From: Drechmeria coniospora
Taxonomy: Eukaryota; Ascomycota; Sordariomycetes; Hypocreales; Ophiocordycipitaceae
Assembly: GCF_001625195.1 (NCBI RefSeq)
Contig: NC_054390.1
Span: 2,504,027-2,568,026 of the forward strand
Length of the DNA: 64,000 bases
Direction of reading: 5' to 3'
Positions within the stretch are counted from its first letter, which is position 1. Each line of letters begins with the position of its first letter. Below are positions 35,001-47,400 of the stretch, one piece after another. The notes under the pieces were generated by a model that was given only the letters and a program-made list of their open reading frames with translations, had not been told where the DNA came from and ran no database searches. The translations under genes and the position numbers were made by a program.

Positions 35001-35860
35001 CCCTGCTCATCTAGCCCAGACACTGCGTCACACTGAACGGGTGTGCCTCCAGAACGTGAATAGCTGCAATGCCTTCCAAGGTCAATCGGTGGATGATGCC
35101 GAATACACCGACACCCGACGGAGTGCGCACGTGGCCAGCACCACGGCAAAATTCCTTCTACGACGGGCGCATGCTACGCATCGCGGACGAAGCTCAAGCT
35201 CCACAGTCCACCGACGACATCAAGTTGGTTCTAGAACCGTTCGATGACATCCGCTTCCACTAGCTTCGACGCCGTCTGACCAAGGCGTACCGAAATAAGA
35301 CGATTCGTCGCTTTCACCCAGTTCTCGCCGTTCCCTCCCGCCGGCAGCACGGCTCTCGGCGTGTGCGAGGCTGCCGCGCCATACGTTGCCGCGCTCTACG
35401 TTGCCGCGCTCACGGAAAGCCTCTCGGGACGCCCAAGAAGCCGGGTTCCATTCCATCAGCTCAGGCAGCCAGTCCTTCGGCGACCTCGACAGCATCCAGC
35501 CTATCATCCGTCCCTCCGCATCTTCGTGCCATTTCGACAAGGGTGGCGGACGGATAGCCCCCTGAGCGGCACGCCTCACAGGCCCGTTGTAGAGCACACG
35601 GCAACGAGCACCCGTAGCACGCGTACGTGTCATGATCAACCTGCGATGAAACCAAAAACTCTTGCTCCATTTCGACCCTGTCTAGACTCGTCCCCTTTAT
35701 TCCAAGACCCCATCCTGCATCCGGTTCAACAATAGCACGCAGAGAATAAAGAGGGGTGATGGCCGTGGAATCGGTGTGTCAGGTTCCCGAAACGAAGCCG
35801 AAAGTCAATTGAGGAAGGATTTGCTTGCTGTCAGATGAATATGTCGAAAGCACGCTGGCA
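32100..35860. other. Gene-poor stretch with two GTAC islands and coding-like fragments
   Basis: No complete gene supported. GTAC islands lie at about 32420-33080, with a 16-bp perfect palindrome TACTCCGTACGGAGTA at 32899-32914, and at 33370-33620. A TATA-like element (TCTATAAAAAGG) is at about 32579-32590 with no convincing gene behind it. Between 34260 and 35265 several stretches look exon-like (see findings). A 15-bp direct repeat ACGTTGCCGCGCTC lies at 35383-35412. Confidence 0.55.
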
Positions 35861-36463
35861 TCATATCGTCATGAAGGCAGGTGCTTGGTACAGGTAATTC
35901 GTTTCGTCAAAATAGCCATCCTCCCCACCGCTGCTCCCGTAGCTTGCTGGCTGGTGCAAGCCCACGCTGCACGGCACGGCGTACTGGGGCTCATGGTGAG
36001 GCTCATCGCCAATGTATGTGCCACGGCCACTGCTTCGTCGACTTTCGGCTTCGTAACCTCGCGAGACGACAAGGCTCAGGCTCATACTACCCCACGGTAG
36101 CCCGGAGAGCAAGTTCTCGTCAGCGACGACATCGTTTGGAAGGGGAACCCGATAACTGTTCCCGGCATGCTCTTGATTCCGAGATTCACGCTCCAACTTT
36201 TCCTTGTTTTCTCTCATCTTCTCCCCTTGAACGCATGTTAGTGTCGCTCCGAGAAAGTGGTTGAGTCACGGTGACCCACGAAACTTGCGCTGTGCGATCC
36301 TGTTCTGAATCCTTCTCCTCTCTTCCGGATCCGTTACTTCTGCCCAGTCGGCGTTATTGTGTGAGCCGGACTTGGAGGACTTTCGGGAGGGTAGCGACAG
36401 TGTCGTGCTAGACGGCTTCGAAGGGCTGTCCGAGCCGCGTCTTGCAACTTTGGCTGCCGTCAT
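35861..36463 (-). CDS. bZIP transcription factor
   Basis: Predicted 182-aa protein from minus-strand exons 36463-36280 and 36225-35861; the 54-nt intron (GTGGGT...TCAAG, with an ACTAAC branch site) splits the basic region. Joining gives EERRRIQNRIAQRKFREKMR, a full bZIP basic region with the DNA-contacting Asn and Arg. It is followed by a short heptad stretch (ENKEKLERESRNQE) that is poor in leucine, so the zipper is weak or short. The N-terminus is Ser/Lys-rich (SDSPSKPSSTTLSLPSRKSS). The C-terminal half is Tyr/Ser/Gly-rich with acidic residues (SSGGEDGYFDETNYLYQAP) and may activate transcription. The basic region resembles AP-1-like fungal bZIPs seen in stress and secondary-metabolism control; target genes cannot be told. 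It is the only convincing gene between 32.1 and 42.7 kb. Confidence 0.88.
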
Positions 36464-39400
36464 GTTGTGCTAGTAGAGCTCCCAGTCTATGCTGTTGGAA
36501 TTGCTCGCTCGGAAGTAGGTTGCGTACACTTTGCACGTCCCGGGGGGTTGTAGGCACTCTGAACGTCAATCTTGTTTACCCGCAACTACGCCGAATGTGA
36601 CAGAAGCTCTGCGGCCAGCTGCCCCGGGACCCTAGGTGTTGTACAAAAACTGGTGCGGCAATCAAATATATCGAGAAGATGACCGGAAACCAGCGGCCAG
36701 GAGATTTTATCGATTTTCCACTGCTTGGGTAGTGGTAGCTTATGTTCAAGTTGAAACGAAAGTCACGACAAGGCAAAGGTATCAAGCATGGAGCAGCGAG
36801 TGCCGACCCTCTAATAATATGTTCATGACCCGCAAGCCTAAGTCACCATCCTGGAGCCGACGGCTCCATCTCCAGGTGTAGATTCGCAGTGTCAGAGAGT
36901 TAGAGAGCTAGCGTGCCGCAACGGTCCTTGCACTTGCGCTTGCTGATGAACGTGCTACTTACTAGGCAGGGGGCCGGCACCCGGCGCATCGGCTGAAGAT
37001 GCGATGCCCGTGGTGGGCAGAAGCAGCCTGGTAGGGCAGGGAGGCTCTTTCATCACAGGATGGTATGACGCAGGTCACAGACGAAGGTGACTTCCGTGCC
37101 ACCCCTGGCGCCGCGCGCAGCCACGGTGTGCCGGCAGCATGAGAACCTACCTGTACATGTACGCACAAGCGTGTGTGAGGGTCCGGTGGGTGTTTTGTCG
37201 TCGATAATAGGAGGGAACGTCGTGGCCGCGCCCTCCAATCCTGTCGGTTGGGCTTCTTTGGGAGTCATGTCATTGCCGACACGGCATAACTGGGGGGATG
37301 TAGTGTAGCATGAACGGGGCGTGTTCGTCGAGAGTGTGAGAGGGGGTGTGCATGCGTGCGCGAGGCTTCCTTGCCATGCCGGGATGGCAAGGTATAGTAT
37401 ACGAGCACGTGTACTATAGGATAGGCGTGCGTACAAGTCAGTCTTTGCTCTGGGGTACGGAGAGGATATTGAAGGAGGATGGCTCGACTCACAAGAAACA
37501 GCATCGGTACCGTGAGCATTGCTTAGCCGGCTGCTCAACTGGTGCGCGGGGATGTAATCTTCAGCAAACTTTTGCGGAATATGGAGGAGGAGAAAGGAGT
37601 AGTCTGTACGGAGTATTTTCCGTATACTTCGTGCAGTATGCTTAGGTGGGTAGGCAGTACGTACCAGAACGAGATACATGCTCCTGCCTTCTTGCCTGTC
37701 GGTCGTGTCAGACTCCACGAATGGAAGGCACCACCAACTTCTTTCCCCCGTCCGTTTCGGTGGCTGTGAGGGGCTGTAGGGAAGGCACCACCACCTACTA
37801 CCCCCCCGTCCGTGTCAGTACTGGGCTGGGGAGGGGCAGGCAAGCAGTCGGAAGGACGGTTGGCCCAGATAGCGAAATAGGACCAACTGTGCCGACCCTG
37901 GGGGGCAACAATCCAGCAAGACGCAAGACGGACACAGAGAGGCAGTGAACGCCCGGCTCCCAGTGACCACCGACGCCGATTGCTCGTAGGCATCGAATGA
38001 AGTGGGAGATGCCACTCCGTCGACGATGCCACCTTGTTCCGGGTACTGGCTTGGAATCCATCGGATAGCATGACAGGCAGCTGTCCATCCTGTGCGACGA
38101 CTTCCGAGACACAGCAGGAGCAACGTAGCGTCGGGATGGACCAGTTCAACCCTGAATCTGGAGACCCCTGGAGTGCTTATCAGGCAGGATTCAGCATTCG
38201 GAGAGCGGACCTGGATGCGGGCAATCGGCATGGCAACACCGTGACTAGAGACACGCCGCCACGTCTCGTTAAACTCAGATCTGAGCCCCGAAAGTTGGCA
38301 TTCGCTTCTGTGACACGGAGAGCAGCGTGGCAAGGAAATAGTTGGAGTATCAGGCAACCTTGGGGAGCCCGAGCAAGGGTCCCTGCTTCGGTGGTTCATC
38401 GATGACGCCTCCAATCGCCGTCATTCATCGCCTTGCGGATGACATGCCGACAAGCGGCCACTTCGCACACCACCACCCTGCGCGCTTCAGGCAACAACTG
38501 TACGCCTAGATACTTATGAGCTCCCGGATGCAAAAAATCGGCGTCCCCAACCTGTGGCGTATCCCCACATCGAGGCAGGATGAAGGAACGAAAGCGAGAT
38601 ATCCGAGCAGCAAAACCAGCCTAACCAGCTTGCCACCCACCACATCGCACAACATGCCGGCCGTCTGCTGCTGGATGTCAAAATAATTCGCAAAATGTGC
38701 CTTTGCCGTGCTCTCGAACCCTGCGTCCACGTCAGCTGGGGGATCTCATCCTTTTCGGGCGCACGATGGAAGCCGGGCCGAAACGTCGACCTCGCCAGTA
38801 CTGGCCGATTGTTGACCGAGGTGGTGTCCTGGCGATAGGAAACTCGAACATCGCCTCCGAGCTGCCTGGGCCAGTCTCGCGCAACCTCCATCGGTCCGTC
38901 CTGTTACCACGGCGAACAAGTGCCATATTCGATCAAGAATCATCGACCAAGGTTGACCGATGACCATTGGCCAGGGTTGGTTGCTGTAAGACAACAGAGA
39001 AAAGGGGCATTCTCCCGTTCCAAACTTTGGCAAGCTCTGCCACCAGCGACATCCCAGGCTGCACCATTCACGGGCACTACGACTTCCGGTACAAGTGTGG
39101 CTGTTGAAACCCCAGCTCGGGATCCTACTGCGGCCGAACGGGTCCTGTCCGCCAACGCCACTTGCGTCGACATGTTTCTGCGCCCGCATCGTGTAACCGT
39201 CGCAAAATTTACGGCTGTGGCATTGGCAGGCGGCCCCCATCTTCTGTTTTAGTCACCGCCGGAGAGGGGTGCGATGTGCAATACCCTGTGGCGACCACCT
39301 ACCTTGGCGAGAGACCTGCCGCATCCACGTACATCGATGGAGATGGCAAGCCAACTACGCGAGGCGAGTCGCTGGCACAACACCTCCAATCGCAGCAGTG

Positions 39401-42400
39401 TGTACATGCCAGATCACGAATCGACTTGGCGAAAGCTGATGACACCCTCACCTATACAGTGCATATCTTTGATGAGCGTTGCTTACCAGTGACTGGTGAA
39501 TCGTTCATTCTTCTCGAGAGTGGTGTGATGGGTTCGCAACGGCCTTATGTACGCCGTTCGCGTCCTCGTCGACTCTGCTCATGCCTGAACCCATCTGTGG
39601 CGCTGCCAGCTCAGCTGCTGAATATCTAGCAAACCACCCGGGAGTCGAAGGTGGGAAAATCATGTCACATGGTTGGCAAGGTAACATCGGCAAACCGTGA
39701 TGCGTCAGGCTAGCCAATGCTAACCCCCGATGTCATCCTGAGCGACTGTAGGTCCCGGGCATCGGGCGGTGTGATGCCCGACCAGCTCCCCGATACACCT
39801 ACTGCTGATCGACGCTGCCGATGGAATAATGAAAGCACAAGAAATATCGACATCTCGAGGTAGCACAGAGTATTCTCCGTGGCACTACGGCAAATTGATG
39901 CATCGCCAACGAATGCCAACAGTAACCTGGAGAGACTCCCAATCACAGTGGTATTTTTCACTGTCGACGGTATGTCACTCATAACAACCGCATGAATGAC
40001 CATTGACGAACTGCGGTGGCTCCGTTCTGTGGTAAGCTTACGAATACATATTCACGTCCGCATCGCTGGTCGAAGAGTCGTCGCATGGCAGCCAGGGTCA
40101 TAGTTCCATTGCGCATCGCCGCGGCAGGGTCTCGGCAAGGATCGTGCTGCATACAGATTCGTGCTCGCAGTATTTTCTCATGTACATGTTGTGCATGGCG
40201 ACCAGGGATGGATCAGCCGACTGTGGCATCCGGCTCGTCGTCACTGACCCGCATGTCGCCGGACCGTACTCCGTACAAGTGCTACAGGTTCTTGTTGTAT
40301 CTGGTCCAACGCATATTATCCGCTCGGACGATTTCAGTTGCTCGGTTTCCCAACCTCCCCCCGACTTCCCCAATATCACTGCGCCAACCGCCAACAGTGG
40401 ATGTTACGGACCGCCGTGCAGGGGCGAGCACCGGCCTGCTTGGCCTGCCCTGGTCCTGCCCTGTCCATTGCCACAGGGCGTAGTAGTACTTGGCTGATAT
40501 AATACACACGAGGACGCTTAAAGACGTGGGCGTACGCGTATCGAACATATGCACAAAACTCCGCAGTATGAGTGCGGATGTAGGCGAGCAAGAATAGCAT
40601 CGCATCAATTCGCCAATGAGCTCCTTCTGCATCTGGTCCACCTACATCTAATATTATGATGCGGTGAGTTCGAGAATTGGGCTACCTTCGTCCCGAATTC
40701 CTAGGCCTCTACTGGGAAATTCTTCTACCAGGTCTTTCTCATTGTTTGTTCCTGACCTGATTGCAGAATCTCGCGGCCAGATCCAGCTCCAACTCCAGCC
40801 AGCAACTTCCCCACGGACGAGTAGTAGCGAGCCGCACGCTGCTACGCCATGATTCCCCTGCAGTCCATCTGCGGCAAAACCCTGATTCGACTCCCACATT
40901 CATGTCTCAACCCAAGACAGGCTGCCCTACCCGTTCGTGAATGCAACGGCGTTTCTCAAATACAAAGACGCCAGTCTATCCAAACCGCTGGTCTCGGTCT
41001 CGGAGACCTTTCAGAGAACCAACTTAAGGACCGTGTAACGATAGAAGCAGTAGTTTGAAGACCACGGAGATGGTTGATTCGTTGCTGATCTTGGCTTATC
41101 GGCGGAGAGGTGGAATTTCTATAATGGCATGTCGCAGAATAATCCCAGATGTATTGGGGAGCGCCAAAACCTCGACTACAAGAAATGGACCAAATCACGT
41201 CTCGCATGGATCGTCATGTTGGCTCAAAGTACTTATCACCTATATCTGGGTCTCCTCTATAACGGCATTGGCGGAGAGGACAAGGTGGATTCTGAATAAG
41301 CAGCAAGGCCTTGTAATAGGTTTCATCAGTTGAGGAGTCACATCAGTAGAAGAGAAACACTACGAGACGGCAGAAAGAAATGCAATAACTTGTGCCTAGT
41401 GACAATAACAATGCTCGACCGTGCAGTGTCTCCTATGGCACCGCCACACCTTCTGATCCTGCTTGTTCGTGTCGAGTGCTGTAGTTACTGGTAGATATTT
41501 TACGACTTGGGGCAAAACTGACGACATATGTCTTGTTGTGTGGTTATGTCATGGCGTGTCTCGTGAACCCGCCGAACGCAACGCTAATTTAATGGAGTTA
41601 ACAATGAAGCATGCTGTTATGAACGCACATGCTCAAGGCGGGTTGCATGCAGCATGAATAAGTGCCCTTGGCACACGTGGCAATGCTTAGATTCCGCGGG
41701 GCTGTCAGGGATGCGGGTATACTTTCCATGGAATTTGTAGTGAAGACGGACCGATACCAAGCCAAAGAGATGCATGGCGTTCAGCAATAGGGTGAAGGTT
41801 GTGCCGCCTACATGCACTCCATCATGGCTCCTCGCCAAACAAGAACCAGAGCACAGGCGGATCAAAGTACGAGACCAGGGGCACAGCTCCTCCATGAACC
41901 ATGGGAGCGTAGACGGTGAGTAGTCCTACCCGCCGGATCAAGGCGCAACGTCCAGCCGGACAGGGGCTGAGGTGGACGTCGTGCAACGTATTGCATCGCA
42001 CTCAAGCCTCAATGGTACTTACTGGGGCCAGACAAGATGAGCGATAGTAACAGTTGCGGTGAGTCAGCCTCGGACTTTGGGCAACTATTTAACCATCTAT
42101 CCTAAGAGAAATCTTCTTTGACCGCGCTCTTCAGACAGGATGGCGTAACATCCCCCTCCGCCGCGCCAGTCAAGTTTTGCATCCACCTGCCGTCAGCCCT
42201 TGTCGGTGACGAAGCCTCGCGTTTTGTATCAGCGGGACCCCGTTGCGAGCTCACAACTACGCGGGATGTCGGTCAGCTTGACAGTGCTTCACTGACGCCG
42301 GCGCGCTGTGGTGCTGTAGCGAGAAGGAGAGGAATGGCGGCCGACAAGGGTACGGGCCAGGAATCGAATGTGTGGAATGCCGCATGTCCGCCGCTACAGT

Positions 42401-42703
42401 TTCCAAGAAGAAGTCCAGAGAGAGGCCGCCTCAATGTGCCTGCCAGGCTACCTATGAATACCCTGCGACACGTATGCAACTATGCAACGGCTGGCGTTAA
42501 GCCGCCGTATCCATTCATCGATACACCTTCCGCTTCAACAGAGGATGCTTAACCAGACTTTCGTAGGCAAACCTGCCAAAGCTAGGAAGGCCACCCCGGA
42601 CAGAGGCCTCGTAAAATACACTTAGAATGACACTTAGGGTGCTAACAGTACATAGCGCTCAACGTCAACGCCTGCCAACCCTGGCTCCAGTTCACCGCCC
42701 AGT
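36464..42703. other. 6.2-kb gene-poor region
   Basis: No gene supported. Many short ORFs on both strands overlap each other and lack domains or splice support; the longest is 221 codons (37053-37718, minus). Some fragments have protein-like composition, such as the minus strand around 38650-38710. A diverged duplication lies at 37723-37818. GTAC motifs occur singly but no dense island is present between about 37700 and 42600. This differs from the GTAC-filled gaps elsewhere. Confidence 0.55.
37723..37818 (+). repeat. Two diverged tandem copies of a ~38-bp segment
   Basis: GGAAGGCACCACCAACTTCT at 37723 and GGAAGGCACCACCACCTACT at 37780 start two copies; both continue to CCCCCGTCCGT. About 57 bp separate the starts. 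Not part of any gene I can support. Confidence 0.75.
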
Positions 42704-43396
42704 CTACATGTGTGCGAGAGCCTCCGCCTCACGCTCGGCACGGCGCTCGGCTGAACGCTTCTTGAAACGGACCTCAGCTCTCCGACGTTCGCCGCCGTCA
42801 ATCTTGCGCCCTCGCCGGTGCTCCCACATGCCTTCGGTGACCTTGACGATGACGCCTGCTTTCTCCGGGAGCGGCGTAGCGAATGGACCGGATATTGCGT
42901 TGAGTCCTCGCACCGTGTATCCATTCGGCCGCGGCAGGGCATCGGCTGACTCTATGCTTCCCTCGTCGCCGTGCGGAACGTTGACGACATACTTTGCGTC
43001 GCTGACGACGGATGCAGGCGGGGTGGCGACCTTGAGGATTGCCTCGCCATCCTTGACGAACTCAAAGTCGCCGCCGGGACCTACTGCGCCCTCGCGGTAT
43101 CGCTGCATCCACTGCAACAGGTACCGACGGTTCCGTGGGGGCTCGATGCCGACTTCCTTAAGCTGCGGCGATGTCAGGGAAAAGAGGGATTCCCACGACG
43201 GAAACTTGGACGCGTGCTTGTTCAGTCCGCGGCCGATGAGGGTGAGAAATGTCTGGACGTCGGGCACGAACGGTCGTGGCTGGGGGATGGCCGGTGGGGG
43301 TCTCGTCTTGTGAAGCCATCTCGTTTGACTACCAACTGATCGATGAACGCTCCAGACTGATGGCGCCAGGAGGCGCAGGCATGACCGGACTTTCAT
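42704..43396 (-). CDS. FYV4: Mitochondrial small ribosomal subunit protein mS41 (IGR motif)
   Basis: Predicted 230-aa mitochondrial ribosomal protein, one coding exon. I start at MKVRSCLRLLAPSVWSVHRS (43396), whose first ~35 residues are basic and free of acidic residues, as for mitochondrial import. A longer in-frame start at 43435 would add an acidic stretch (MEFLADSEF) that spoils the presequence, and a TAG acceptor just before the chosen ATG suggests a 5' leader intron. The IGR motif is clear in FLTLIGRGLNKHASKFPSWE, followed by LFSLTSPQLKEVGIEPPRN and RRYLLQWMQRYR. The C-terminal quarter is very basic (RRRAEVRFKKRSAERRAERE). Yeast Fyv4 is part of the mitoribosome small subunit. It is divergent from the SNF2-RING gene across a GTAC island. 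Confidence 0.92.
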   Translation of the reverse strand: MKVRSCLRLLAPSVWSVHRSVGSQTRWLHKTRPPPAIPQPRPFVPDVQTFLTLIGRGLNKHASKFPSWESLFSLTSPQLKEVGIEPPRNRRYLLQWMQRYREGAVGPGGDFEFVKDGEAILKVATPPASVVSDAKYVVNVPHGDEGSIESADALPRPNGYTVRGLNAISGPFATPLPEKAGVIVKVTEGMWEHRRGRKIDGGERRRAEVRFKKRSAERRAEREAEALAHM

Positions 43397-44407
43397 GCTA
43401 GTTGCGACAAATTCCGAGTCAGCGAGAAATTCCACGACCGTTGTCTCGGTAGATAGACGTGTTGTGACTCACCTGAAGGCTGTGTTTGCTGCATACATGC
43501 AGTGGTCGCTCACAGGACAAGATCTCGAGCTTCTCTAATTCGGAGGCGATAGGCTACGGAAATTTGACAGTTGCCATTACTCAGCAAGGCTGCGCTATGG
43601 TAGATCAGGGTGCGGGGCCTCGCGTGGACTAGTACAGACAGTACTTACTGTACAGTACAAGTACTGTAAAATAAAACCTGGTCTCCGTACGTGCAATTAC
43701 AGCATACTTATTAATTTCTCCGTACGGAGTACTCCGTAATAATACTACATGCTTCATTCAGTTCAGTACCTACTTAAGTACCAAGTAAGTATTCCGTAGT
43801 GGGCATTGGCTGGCTGTAATCTGGACTACTGTACAGATAACACGCCATAAAAAAATACTCCGTACTTAAGTACACGCCAAAGACTCCGTGCGTCCACAAC
43901 AGCGAAGAACGGGGTGAATGGCATGGTATCCGTACAGCGCAAGAAACGTGCAACGGAGTTTCTACACCCAAGCGAAAATTCATGTACATGTAACTATAAG
44001 CACTCCGCACGGGTAGAAAGTATCAAGCACAACAGAGTAATGTACGCTTAATAGTACAAGTGGTACTTGTATTTACAAGCAAGACACGGAGGAATACATG
44101 CACGCACTAATAAATAGTACAGTACGGAGTACATATGGAGTAATAGTCCGTACACGCGTTTGGTATGCCTACAACTTGGAAGTACAGTACTCCGTATTAA
44201 GCCAACGTAATATACAGAGTACTGTAAGCAGATGCACACCACTAGGTAGTATTTAGTATAAGTATAACGTCGAAGCCAGCCTATCTTATCACACATCAAG
44301 TCTCCTCACATTCCTTCTCCTCTTTACTCACTCGTCACTGTTCTGGGAGTTTGCATAGTGACCAAAGCACGATGATGTAATTCGTCCAGTATGCTATCTT
44401 GTCGGCA
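43397..44407. repeat. Divergent intergenic gap with dense GTAC island
   Basis: No gene seen. The island covers about 43620-44275 with a CTCCGTACGGAG palindrome at 43718-43729 followed directly by TACTCCGTAA. Inside it, at about 43874-43924, lies a diverged copy of the first codons of the downstream SNF2-RING gene (see findings). Confidence 0.85.
43874..43924 (+). repeat. Diverged copy of the 5' coding segment at 44447-44497
   Basis: The two stretches share CGTGCGTCCACAAC and then GCGAAGA, with GGTGAATGG against GCTGAATGG; I count about 8 differences in 49 aligned bases, most of them transitions. The downstream copy encodes RLRASTTAKIGLNG of the SNF2-RING protein; the upstream copy is non-coding. 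Confidence 0.75.
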
Positions 44408-47400
44408 ATGCCTTGGATTCAGATGCCTCTGGTCCAGACTTCGTCACACCAAAGGCTTCGTGCGTCCACAACGGCGAAGATTGGGCTGAATGGTGCGTCA
44501 CTGCCGTTGTCACTCTACATCCACACGGCGCATGAATTTCTGCTAACGCTCGACACAGACGCTGTTCCGAACGAAGTTCTCACATACCTCCAGTCCATAC
44601 CTTCTCTCGATGCCGCCAATGCATCGCTTGGGGATTCAGTCGTTGAACAAGGAGAACGATCGTCGAAGCGCCGCAAAGTCAGCACCAACGCAACACCCCC
44701 CGTGTCCGTGGCAAAGGCGGACATCGCATTCTCCCGGCCATGCAGAGAAGATGCACCAACGAGCTTCACCAGTACCATCCACGGCACTTCGTCGAATCTA
44801 AGGCTTCGACTCGAACCTGATGGAAGTTTTTGCATGGAGGCGGCACCGTCGTCATCCCGTCACCTTTTTTCCGCCTCGATTTCGCTTCAGCCGCACGATG
44901 CAAGCGAAACTGCACGTCGAATATTGGATGTTTCCGGCCATAGCAGGGACCAGAGCTCACCAGGAGCAATTTGGACCGCCGCTACTCTTGTCGTCAACCG
45001 TGACGGGCCTGTGGTTTCCATGCTGATTTCCCTCGAATTATTCTGGAACGAAACCCAATCGCCGCTGTTGCCATTGAGAAGCCGTGCGGAACGCAAGCTG
45101 AGCCAAAAGCTAATCGATGTTTTCTTTCCGATAACGCCGCCCGCTCGTGATTTCGCCGGATGGTCTCCCATGGACTTCTATGATGCGGCTTACGTGCCGC
45201 CGAAGGACGATCACGATTCACAAACAATTCGTGTGCCTGAACTTGAAGCAACACTGTTTCCTTATCAGAAGAGGACACTCTGCTGGCTTCTTGCTCGGGA
45301 AGGGATGCAGTGGTCGGCGTCGGAGTCACAACCTCGGCCGCTGCCCCGCAACGACGTAGAGCCGCAAGTGAACGCTTTTCGATCTTTGACGGATTCCAAT
45401 GGTGACCCGGTCTTTGTTAGTGATCTATTTCAGACGGTCACGCGAGACACGATTCTCTATCGACAGGCCGACACCTCCGTGCGAGGTGGTATCCTCGCCG
45501 AGGAAATGGGACTGGGCAAAACGTTGGAGATCCTGAGCCTCATACTCTTGAATCGTCATCCTGGCCCGTCGACACAGGAAGAGGCCAGATCCGGCACGCA
45601 TCTCACGTCGACTCGCGCGACCTTGATTGTCACGCCAGAATCGTTGCGGCCACAATGGATGTCTGAAATTTCACGCCACGCACCGCATTTGCGAGTCAAG
45701 CACTACCAAGGATGCAAGAGGCTGAAAAATATCAACCAAGATTTTGTCGTAAAAGAGCTTTCCGATTTCGATGTTGTCATTACAACATATTCTGTTTTGT
45801 CGGCCGAACTCCACTTTGCTTTGGAACCACCGAAGCGAGCGCGGAGATATGAACGAGCCTACGACCGCCCCCTGTCGCCTCTAGTCAAGATACTCTGGTG
45901 GAGGCTCTGCCTCGACGAGGCCCAGATGATCGAGAATGGCTACTCGCAAGCTTCCGTCGTCGCCCGAGTACTACCCCGAGTCAACGCCTGGGGCATCACG
46001 GGAACGCCTGTGAAGGATAATGTCAACGACTTGGCCGGCCTCCTATCCTTCCTACAGTACCAGCCGTACTGCTCTGCATCCCATATCTGGCAGTCTTTGA
46101 TCAAAGACCACAAGCCACTATTCCAGCAAATCTTTAAATCCATCTCGCTTCGGCATACCAAGGCCCTGGTACGGGACGAGATCATGCTCCCGCCTCAAAA
46201 CCGCTATGTCATCAGCATGCCTTTTACGGCCGTCGAGGAACAGCACTACCAGACTTTGTTCAAAGACATGGCCGAGGAGTGCGATTTGGACTTGGATGGC
46301 GCGCCGTTGCTTGGAGATTGGGAACCTTCCAAGTACGAAGATGCCATGAGGCGATGGCTCAACCGCCTGCGACAGGCGACCCTTCACCCCGACGTGGGAG
46401 TATACAGCCGTCGGCTTCTGGGTTCCAGTAAATATCGACCAATGCGGACTGTGGATGAGGTGCTCAGCGCCATGCTCGATCAAAGCGACAACACCATTCG
46501 ACATACAGAACGAGCCTACCAACTAAGCCGCCTTCACCGTGGCCAACTTCTCGAGAATAGCCCTCGTGTGAAGGAAGCTCGTGCGATCTGGGAAGAGGTG
46601 CGAGTAGACACCGAGAAACTTGTGGGGCTTGCTCGCAAGACACTTGAAGATGCTTTGCGTGAGCATGGAAGCGAGAATGCGGCCAGAAAAGCTACAATAG
46701 CCGGCAGCTCTGAAGACGCAGCCGAACTGGATGAGTCCGACACGGAATGGGAAGGGGAGAACAACGGAGAGTTGAACGAACACCGTCGCAGACTGCGTTC
46801 TGCCCTAGAGCTTCATCACAAAGCAGTCTTCTTCTGTGCCAATGCGTACTTTCAGATCAAGGAAAACGCTGAGATGACAGAGCCTGACTCGGAGGAGTAT
46901 CACCGTTTAAAGAAGCTGGAAGATGATGGTTACGAGCAGGCAAAAGTCATCCGAAGGGAGATTCTGCGGGAAAGCAACGGGAAAGCTACGCGGGTCATGG
47001 AGAAAATTGCGCGGAAAGCGTCAAACCAGTCGTTCACCCAAATACCTGAGCTTCTCATCAATTCTGATAGGGGAATCGAGAGTGGTGGTATATTGGACGG
47101 ACTGGAAACGCTTTACAGGGAGCTCAACGAGCAGGCGAATGTGCTGGACGAATGGCGGGAGGAAGTCGTTCAGCTTCTTCTGCAGCCACTGGTGGATGAA
47201 GATGACGGGATCGAAACGACGGGCGAGGAACTCACCGAGTCTGCCAAATTTCAAGACCTGCTCATGGTATACTACCAGACGCTGAGGGCAGCTATCGCCG
47301 ACCGGCAGGATGCCATCTCAGGCGGAACCAACGAACTCGTAAAACACGAAACGGAGACGTCGAGGAAGCTCGCCATGGATGGTGGCGGTCCAGCCCCAGA

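Noticed and set aside
34594..35247. 217-codon plus-strand ORF
   Set aside because: It runs through sites that look like introns and switches composition; more protein-like text lies in other frames of the same stretch, so it is not taken as a gene.
37053..37718. 221-codon minus-strand ORF, longest in the gene-poor block
   Set aside because: No domain, Thr/Ser/Arg-rich, overlaps other ORFs of similar quality and has no splice or codon-use support.
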